48,003 nt of DNA, taken from NCBI GenBank assembly GCA_012522575.1, contig JAAYKE010000133.1, forward strand, positions 1-48,003. Direction: 5' to 3'. Below are positions 42,211-48,003 of this stretch, piece after piece. Position 1 is the first letter of the stretch, and each line of letters opens with the position of its first letter. Both the position numbers and the translations under genes were made by a program. Source of the stretch: Armatimonadota bacterium (GTDB lineage Bacteria; Armatimonadota; UBA5829). The notes under the pieces were generated by a model, which ran no database searches, was not told where the DNA came from, and was given only the letters and a program-made list of their open reading frames with translations.

Positions 42211-44583
42211 CTACGGGCGTTCCAAAGGGCGCATTTCGACGCCACCGCATTGACATCTGTAGTGATCTCCCGCTTGGCGCCTAGCTAGACTGCCACAAGT
42301 GGGGCAAACGAGCGCATTTACGAAATCTAAGGTATTCTTGCCAAACGCCTCCACATCGGTGTTGGCAATTTCCGAACCATCCACATTGAAATGGCAGCCG
42401 ACTTGGTTTCTGATAAACGCAAGTCTGCTAACCTTGTCATACAATGGCTTAATCTGAATCTCTACAGCAGGAGGTTGTACACCATTTTCCTTTGGCGGCT
42501 GCCGTTTCACGATTAGCACCTTCGAAAGCTTCGCGACACTGTCGAGCAGTTCACCGAGTGTAAAGTCGCCGCTTCTACGGTGTGGCACCGCGCAGCCATA
42601 TAGCATCGACACATGATCCAGCACAGCCTCAAGTAGTATGCCTGATTCTGCGGCCACAGACTGACGAGCAAATGGTTCGCTGGCAAGCTTGACTTTCAGC
42701 TCGTCCACTTGCAGTTTCGTATTATACATACGGACTCCGTTGTTCCTAGACCATCGATGCAGCTCGACTAACTGTACGGCACGCCCTGGTGCTTGTGATA
42801 GTCGGTAACGGTCGCGCCACTGACGAAAATGCGTTGTGATAATGAGATGGTTGAAACTACTGCTTTCGTCCGCCAGAAGGTCAATTATCCGAGTCAAGTG
42901 CACGGCATCCACCGATGTGAATATGTCATCCAGCACGACGATGGCATCACCGTTACTGTAGTGTTTTGCTACGGCAAGAAACATCGCAAAACCAAGTGTA
43001 TCAAGGTGAGATTCGCTAAAGTAGGCCTGCGGCGGAACCTCGGCCGCACCAAGGAATGTGGCGTCTTGGTACAAGGAACCTTTCTTTTTGTCGTCCAGAT
43101 ATAGGCGCAAGTCACCAAGTGATTCCCCAGGATGCAATTTCTCGTATATGCGGTTACACTCTGCCGATACTTCATTCAATATATTTTGACTGAACTTCAA
43201 TCGTTTGCTCCGCACAATCTCAGATGCCTTTTCTAGCCCTTCCGATACGGCTTTAGTGTCTCGAACCTTCTCTTCATTCTCTAGCATGCGTTCGTAGTGC
43301 AAACTGACGGCGTTGAACTGTTCAATATCCGAAGATAGCTGTTTTTCAATCATCTGCATTTTCGCTTTATTTCCGCTCAAAGCTGATAAAGTCGCGGCTA
43401 CCTGCTTGATATCCATCGCTTTACCGTTCTCGTCCATATCTGTTTCGGGAACAGATGATTGAGACACAGGACAATCATCAATCTGTGCTTTGCACAATGC
43501 ATCCAGTGATTGGAAGAGTTTACCTGCCTCGAGTAAAACATCCTCTGTAGTGCTTGCAACCTGTTTTTTAGCCAGTTCAACATCACGTTCTGCTGACTGT
43601 AGTCGTTCATTGATAGTACTCAGGTTAGTCATGGCGGAAAGTCGAGCGTTTATCCGATTCAACAAATCAGCCGCAACAATTGGGTTCTCGCAAAGAGGAC
43701 AAGCCTTTCTGTCGTTATGAGCCGCAATAAATATCTTCCCCTTTTCCAGTATATCGACGATATCTACACCATCTTCGCCCTCTATTGTCGGTGCCTTTGC
43801 TGCATCTTTTTGGGCATTAGCAAGCACATTTCTCGCGGCTGAAAGGTCCGTGTTATATTTCTCTAATCTCGCTACCTCGGTTTCACACTTGTTCAGTTGC
43901 TGTAGCAGTTCACTGATAGCTGAATGCTGTGCTTTCACGACTGTCATGTCTGCCGCAGACTTCGCAGCAGCCCAACCCACAGCACTGATAGAAGGAGAAT
44001 CAGGTTTGCCCTCAGCCTCCCAGAGTTTCTGGAGATAGTCTTCTGCTTCCACCTTCGCCTTGACAGCCTCATCATAACGCTGTTTGGCAACACGTGCGGC
44101 GTCTATCAATGCATCCTCGCATCTTTCTATGCCCTCTACATCTATGAATCTTTTGAGTTCTCCAAACCTATCTGCCGGCCGTGCTTCAATGAGGCGCAGC
44201 AATTGACTTCTTCTAAGAATATGCGCAGATGGATTAGGAGTAGGGCCAACGGTTACTATGTCTCGGCCACTCATGTTTCCCTTCCACGCGTTACCACCCA
44301 AATGGACCTCAACCTGGAGTTCCGTTTGTTCACTTCCCAAGGACGGCAGGTGCTTCTGTATGGTTGTGGAGCTTCTCTCGGCAACTGATCCACCAGACTT
44401 GTTGCAAACAAAATCTATAGCATCGACAATGGTTGACTTGCCGGTGCCATTTTCACCAAAGATTACAGTTACCGGTTTGTTGGTGTCGAAGTTCAACTCA
44501 GTCTTGGCGGTTGCACCCCTGAATTTGGTCAGGCATATCTTATTGATGCGCTTGCTACTATCAGGCTTGCTTGTGTTTAACAT
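42211..44583 (-). CDS. Rad50/RloC-like ATPase with CPLC hook, HEPN-like motif and zinc ribbon
   Basis: 790 residues. I start at ATG 44583, with GGAGG six bases upstream; the frame runs 23 codons further but those overlap the 65-residue gene. Walker A is GENGTGKS (43-50). A long helical region (about 170-480) contains CPLC (295-298), like the zinc hook of Rad50 and RloC. Walker B is in AIVVLDDIFTSVDAVHL. After the ATPase lobes comes a helical module with RLAFIRNQVGCHF, an R-x5-H pattern (Arg725, His731) typical of HEPN ribonucleases, then a zinc ribbon (CPTC, CQCGG; 760-779). RloC is a hook-containing ATPase linked to anticodon nuclease activity and restriction loci. RNase activity here is inference. 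Confidence 0.8.
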   Translation of the reverse strand: MLNTSKPDSSKRINKICLTKFRGATAKTELNFDTNKPVTVIFGENGTGKSTIVDAIDFVCNKSGGSVAERSSTTIQKHLPSLGSEQTELQVEVHLGGNAWKGNMSGRDIVTVGPTPNPSAHILRRSQLLRLIEARPADRFGELKRFIDVEGIERCEDALIDAARVAKQRYDEAVKAKVEAEDYLQKLWEAEGKPDSPSISAVGWAAAKSAADMTVVKAQHSAISELLQQLNKCETEVARLEKYNTDLSAARNVLANAQKDAAKAPTIEGEDGVDIVDILEKGKIFIAAHNDRKACPLCENPIVAADLLNRINARLSAMTNLSTINERLQSAERDVELAKKQVASTTEDVLLEAGKLFQSLDALCKAQIDDCPVSQSSVPETDMDENGKAMDIKQVAATLSALSGNKAKMQMIEKQLSSDIEQFNAVSLHYERMLENEEKVRDTKAVSEGLEKASEIVRSKRLKFSQNILNEVSAECNRIYEKLHPGESLGDLRLYLDDKKKGSLYQDATFLGAAEVPPQAYFSESHLDTLGFAMFLAVAKHYSNGDAIVVLDDIFTSVDAVHLTRIIDLLADESSSFNHLIITTHFRQWRDRYRLSQAPGRAVQLVELHRWSRNNGVRMYNTKLQVDELKVKLASEPFARQSVAAESGILLEAVLDHVSMLYGCAVPHRRSGDFTLGELLDSVAKLSKVLIVKRQPPKENGVQPPAVEIQIKPLYDKVSRLAFIRNQVGCHFNVDGSEIANTDVEAFGKNTLDFVNALVCPTCGSLARRQAGDHYRCQCGGVEMRPLERP

Positions 44584-44758
44584 CAAGTGCCTCCTCAATC
44601 CAGCGGTTCCAGTCTTCTGCTTTCGCTGTTCCTGTCGTGAGTTTCTTGACAATATCCGCCTCTCTGGTATTGATGACCAGTTCCGCGTCCTTAAGAGCTT
44701 TTGCGACTACTACTGCAAGCTCTTCATTCGGTGTTTTTAATACAATCTCATCGGACAT
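44561..44758 (-). CDS. Small protein of operon B, 65 residues
   Basis: 65 residues with AAAGGTGG six bases before ATG 44758. It overlaps the ATPase start by 23 bases and follows the helicase stop by 17, so expression is coupled. The sequence (MSDEIVLKTPNEELAVVVAK, then helical, ending DWNRWIEEALDVKHKQA) is mostly helical with a mild acidic character and no known motif. It may be a structural or regulatory partner of the ATPase or helicase. Confidence 0.75.
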   Translation of the reverse strand: MSDEIVLKTPNEELAVVVAKALKDAELVINTREADIVKKLTTGTAKAEDWNRWIEEALDVKHKQA

Positions 44759-44775
44759 TTAGTCCACCTTTCCGG

Positions 44776-47637
44776 CTAGGTTACCTGCCATCTCACATTG
44801 AACAACACAGAACTACTAACTTCTTGCTGCAACCTTGCCTCAACCTTGGTAATCAACTGCTCTTTGCTCTCATCAATTTTATCTTGCGCTGCAAACAACT
44901 CACGGCGCTTCCTGTTGCGCTGGGATTCCAGATTTTTCTTTTCCTTGTGAAGGGCAATCTTATCTTCGAGTGCCGCTGTTATTTTGGCATCCCTTGAAAC
45001 TTGCTTGATCTGCAGATCAAGATCCTTAAGTTCTGTTTCCAGGCCGTGCTTCAGGTCTTCCGCCCAACGGTCCAATTTTTCTATCTCTTCATCGAAAAAC
45101 TTGTTGTTACGCTCTGCAATGCCGCTAATTACTGACTCCTGCAAACCGGTGGAGATATCGGCAAGCGATGCACCGACTTCATCGGAAATAGCAACCTCGC
45201 CAGCCAACTTGCCGGGAACACTAAATAGCTTTTCGCAAGCATCCGGCAACATGGAGTTGCCATTGTCATCGATACCGGCAAGAATCATTACATCTTCATC
45301 TTCCAGCGCCGAGACTGTGAGCTTGCTTACCTGCAACCACCCTGATTTCCCAACAAGCTCTTTGATAAGTCCCGCGTGTTCGGGCCAGTTCGTATAATCG
45401 AAAACGATATGAACCGGCGGCAACGTCCGTTGCTTAGCTCGATCGATAATAGCTTCGGCGAGTTGACCGCCATAACGATAAGGTCTCAGGCCGTCCACAC
45501 TGTGTCCCGGTGCAAGAAACTGATAACGCCCGGTCTGAAAATCCGGCAAACCATCTGGAGCGCTCTTGATGTGAAACTGTAGGTCTGAATCGTTGAACTC
45601 CGCATTGTGTGAAAGCTCTGACTTTGTGAGTTCCCAAAAGTATCGCTCCACCTTCCCAAGAAACGCAGTGCTCTCTTCGCTGTTTATTCGGAGCCTATTG
45701 CGCACGTCCTCATCGAAGTTTTCCAAAAGCTTGGTCCGAGTGTCGGCCATACGAGCTTGAATCTCTTCGTCAAGCTCAAGTCTCAACTGATCGAACGCGC
45801 AGTTTATCTCACCTTCCGTGCGACAGCGTTGGTAGATATCAGCAATTCGGCGTTCAAAATCCATACCCGACTCAAGCGCACCAAGCACTTCATCTGACGA
45901 ACCAAAAACACCTTGGAACAGGCGGAACTTCTCGTCCAGAAGTTCAAATACACGCCGGTCGGCTGCATTGCTGCGATTCAGGAAGTTAATGACCACGACG
46001 TCATATTCCTGCTTGTATCTGTGACATCTACCTATTCTCTGTTCTATCCGCTGAGGGTTCCAAGGCAGGTCGTAGTTAATCACAAGAGAACAGAACTGGA
46101 GATTAATCCCTTCGGCAGCGGCTTCAGTTGCTATAAGTATATCAGAGTGGTCTCGAAAATGCTCCACGAGTGCGACGCGGATATCGACTACCTTGCTGCC
46201 GGTGACGACCGGTTCGCCCTTGTGCAACTCGACCCACGCCTTATATATCTCTCGGCTGCGATCGTCGGAGTTGACTCCGTTGATAGTGAGAACATTGCCA
46301 TCGTAGCCATTGTTACTGAGAAGAGAGAACAAATACTCCTGTGTACGCCGTGATTCGGTGAAGATAACAGCCTTTCGGTTTGCGCCGAGTTCCTCTAATT
46401 TCTCAAATCCTTGTCTAAGCGCTACAAGTAGTGCCTGTCCTTTTGCGTTGATAGTGATAGATTTTGCAAGGTCGCCGAATTCAGCGAGTTCCTTTATCTC
46501 GGCTAGAATCTCCTGCTTTTCAGAGGATTCCCGGCTTTCAAGTTCAATATTTGTCGCTGTATCCGGATCCGCCCATTCCTCGGATATTTCCTCAAGAGCC
46601 TCGAAATCTTCTGAGGCAGATTTTAATACATCCTGGTGCTTACCTTCAAGGCGGGACTTCAGTGATTCCAACGTAGCCGCAATTGCAAACGTGGAGGATG
46701 CCAACAGTTTCCGTAAAACCAACGTCACCAAGCGGCGCTGGCTGATGGGAAGTGCGTGAAGCTCGTCCTTGCTGAGATAACTGGAAACTTGATCATAAAG
46801 GAGTTGTTCTTCATTAGTCGGCGTAAAGTCCTGAGTTATCGGAATGCGATTCGTAAAACGAACATATTCTGTTACTTGCCGTCGAAGCGTGCGTTGACAA
46901 ATCGGCTTCAGCCGCAAACGAAGTTCGTTTAGTTGCCGGTTTTCGATTGGCCCGTGCATATAGCGAGCCTTGAATGCATTTATATCACCGAAGAGATGTT
47001 CATCAATAAAACTAACCAGACCATACAACTCCAATAACGAATTCTGCAGAGGGGTAGCTGTGAGCAATAGAAGTGGCCTATTCGATATAGACTTTCTGAT
47101 GGAGGTTGCTATCCGATTGCCGGGCTTATACACATTACGGAGTCGATGCGCCTCATCGACAACAACCAGATCCCAAGGTACGCCAGCGATTTCACGATTC
47201 TTGCCCCATGCGAAGTGATACGAACAAATAACCACCTTGTTATCCTGCAAGATCGCCGATTCCCCACGTTTTGCTTTCGCCTTATATTCGCGAGAATCTA
47301 CAATTACAGAATCGATATGAAACTTGTCTGCCAGTTCTTGCGCCCACTGTTTACGCAGTATTGTGGGGGCAATAATCAGGATGCGTCGCTTATGCTCACA
47401 CCAAAGTTGGCTGATAATCAAGCCTGCTTCAATAGTCTTTCCTAGACCTACCTCATCGGCGAAGATTGCCCCACGAGATAATGGAGAACGAAATGCAAAA
47501 AGAGCGGCATCCAGTTGATGTGGGTTCAGGTCGACCATTGCGCTAAAAATCGATGGCCCTAACTTGGCAAGATTATCGGAGGAATTCCTCTTGGTTAATT
47601 CGTGAGCGTAGTAAGCTGCGTGATATGGAGTTGACAT
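44776..47637 (-). CDS. SNF2-like helicase with C-terminal coiled coil (first gene of operon B)
   Basis: 953 residues from ATG 47637; the frame extends 32 codons further to 47733, but those residues are unlike the family. Motor motifs: Walker A DEVGLGKT (61-68), DEAH (161-164), LLLTATPLQNS, and a second lobe with NPQRIEQRIGRCHRYKQEYD. The last 110 residues are a coiled coil (EIEKLDRWAEDLKHGLETE, then KEKKNLESQRNRKRRE). No nuclease motif is seen. It probably moves DNA-bound complexes. Upstream Shine-Dalgarno is weak; TATAAT lies about 40 bases before the start. Confidence 0.9.
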   Translation of the reverse strand: MSTPYHAAYYAHELTKRNSSDNLAKLGPSIFSAMVDLNPHQLDAALFAFRSPLSRGAIFADEVGLGKTIEAGLIISQLWCEHKRRILIIAPTILRKQWAQELADKFHIDSVIVDSREYKAKAKRGESAILQDNKVVICSYHFAWGKNREIAGVPWDLVVVDEAHRLRNVYKPGNRIATSIRKSISNRPLLLLTATPLQNSLLELYGLVSFIDEHLFGDINAFKARYMHGPIENRQLNELRLRLKPICQRTLRRQVTEYVRFTNRIPITQDFTPTNEEQLLYDQVSSYLSKDELHALPISQRRLVTLVLRKLLASSTFAIAATLESLKSRLEGKHQDVLKSASEDFEALEEISEEWADPDTATNIELESRESSEKQEILAEIKELAEFGDLAKSITINAKGQALLVALRQGFEKLEELGANRKAVIFTESRRTQEYLFSLLSNNGYDGNVLTINGVNSDDRSREIYKAWVELHKGEPVVTGSKVVDIRVALVEHFRDHSDILIATEAAAEGINLQFCSLVINYDLPWNPQRIEQRIGRCHRYKQEYDVVVINFLNRSNAADRRVFELLDEKFRLFQGVFGSSDEVLGALESGMDFERRIADIYQRCRTEGEINCAFDQLRLELDEEIQARMADTRTKLLENFDEDVRNRLRINSEESTAFLGKVERYFWELTKSELSHNAEFNDSDLQFHIKSAPDGLPDFQTGRYQFLAPGHSVDGLRPYRYGGQLAEAIIDRAKQRTLPPVHIVFDYTNWPEHAGLIKELVGKSGWLQVSKLTVSALEDEDVMILAGIDDNGNSMLPDACEKLFSVPGKLAGEVAISDEVGASLADISTGLQESVISGIAERNNKFFDEEIEKLDRWAEDLKHGLETELKDLDLQIKQVSRDAKITAALEDKIALHKEKKNLESQRNRKRRELFAAQDKIDESKEQLITKVEARLQQEVSSSVLFNVRWQVT

Positions 47638-47674
47638 ATTTTTTATCGCAATACGAGTTGATTTTCGTCTCTTT

Positions 47675-47680
47675 ATTATA
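47675..47680 (-). promoter_or_regulatory. Possible -10 element of operon B
   Basis: TATAAT on the - strand gives a predicted start near 47668 and a leader of about 31 bases. No convincing -35 is visible, and the site lies between the array and the first gene. Confidence 0.35.
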
Positions 47681-47791
47681 TATTCATTTCGGGCAGAGAT
47701 ATTCCTTCGATGACTGCAGATTATACAACGCACTCACACAATGATTTGCGGTAACTCTCAAGAGCCAACATAACTGACTGATGCACTCGTG

Positions 47792-48003
47792 CGGTTCACC
47801 CCCACATGCGTGGGGAATACACTCTGGTTGTGTGTGTCATTTTAGTTCTCCCCGGTTCACCCCCACATGCGTGGGGAATACATTCAGGGGCTGCGCGATG
47901 GCGGCTCAATCGACGGTTCACCCCCACATGCGTGGGGAATACTCGACCTCAGCAGCGCCCTTGGTGTTGAGCGCCGGTTCACCCCCACATGCGTGGGGAA
48001 TAC
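47792..48003 (-). CRISPR. Type I-E-like CRISPR array (runs off the right edge)
   Basis: Four identical 29-base repeats begin at 47792, 47853, 47914 and 47975, with three 32-base spacers (47821-47852, 47882-47913, 47943-47974). The repeat begins CGGTTCACCCCCACATGCG and ends TGGGGAATAC on the + strand; it has a GC-rich dyad. By analogy with E. coli, the transcribed form is the reverse complement, starting GTATTCCCC and ending GTGAACCG (the crRNA 5' handle). That makes transcription leftward, towards operon B, and puts the visible end at the leader-distal side. Spacer and repeat lengths fit subtype I-E. No cas gene is in the window. Confidence 0.95.

Noticed and set aside
47734-47791. A CRISPR leader at the left side of the array
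   Set aside because: Repeat polarity puts the leader on the right, outside the window, and this 58-base stretch is not strongly AT-rich.

Overview
The window looks like a chromosomal segment of a bacterium of moderate G+C content. It makes isoprenoids by the MEP route (dxs, ispE), diaminopimelate by the aminotransferase route (dapL, dapF), and carries hfq, hflX, groES, a ferredoxin-dependent 2-oxoacid oxidoreductase and a secreted flavoprotein with a C-terminal SLH-like segment. This mixture, together with a Gfo/Idh/MocA + sugar-isomerase pair and a DUF2007-type zinc-ribbon protein inside a glycolytic operon, fits Armatimonadota or a neighbouring phylum. That is an inference from gene content only; there is no rRNA here to test it.

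Regions. (1) 1-5357, + strand: end of a Gfo/Idh/MocA oxidoreductase, a secreted TIM-barrel sugar isomerase-like protein, a MraY/WecA-type phosphoglycosyl transferase, then a four-gene 2-oxoacid:ferredoxin oxidoreductase operon (delta, alpha, beta, gamma). (2) 5431-12497: a 40-residue basic protein, a secreted protein of unknown function, a two-component pair (GAF histidine kinase and lone receiver), a single-pass membrane protein and a large secreted FAD-dependent oxidoreductase. (3) 12523-20151, - strand: a metabolic block in the order gap, pgk, zinc-ribbon gene, tpiA, groES, ispE, NTP transferase, dxs. It begins at a near-consensus promoter and places enzymes that make or use glyceraldehyde-3-phosphate beside the MEP enzymes that consume it. 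(4) 20276-21392: an outer-membrane-like secreted protein under a promoter overlapped by a perfect palindromic operator, and three tRNAs (Ser-CGA, Arg-CCT, Arg-GCG) behind a consensus promoter. (5) 21416-30795: miaA-hfq-dapF-dapL-hflX, a cysK interrupted by an in-frame TGA, tRNA-Lys, a SpoIID-domain protein, tyrS and initiator tRNA, with copies of a composite intergenic repeat at about 21.6, 29.0 and 30.8 kb.

(6) 30841-48003 is a defence island, all operons on the - strand. Operon A (30841-37049) encodes a PLD-nuclease/SNF2-type helicase translationally coupled to an Eco57I-like N6-adenine methylase. Operon B (37752-47637) encodes an SNF2-like helicase with a C-terminal coiled coil, a 65-residue protein, a Rad50/RloC-like ATPase with a CPLC hook and a HEPN-like R-x5-H motif, a type III methylase (Mod) and a type III restriction helicase-nuclease (Res). 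The start of a type I-E-like CRISPR array (29-nt repeats, 32-nt spacers) runs off the right edge; no cas gene is visible. Between the operons lies a start-less ASCH-domain remnant whose reading frame runs through a 23-nt perfect copy of the CRISPR repeat, about 10 kb from the array.

The most promising unusual system is operon B: a complete-looking type III restriction-modification pair built into a five-gene operon with an SNF2 motor and a possible RNase-bearing, hook-containing ATPase. Its make-up recalls the helicase-methylase-ATPase (Hma) class as I remember it, but I could not check that. Restriction plus a conditional RNA-targeting response is a hypothesis.
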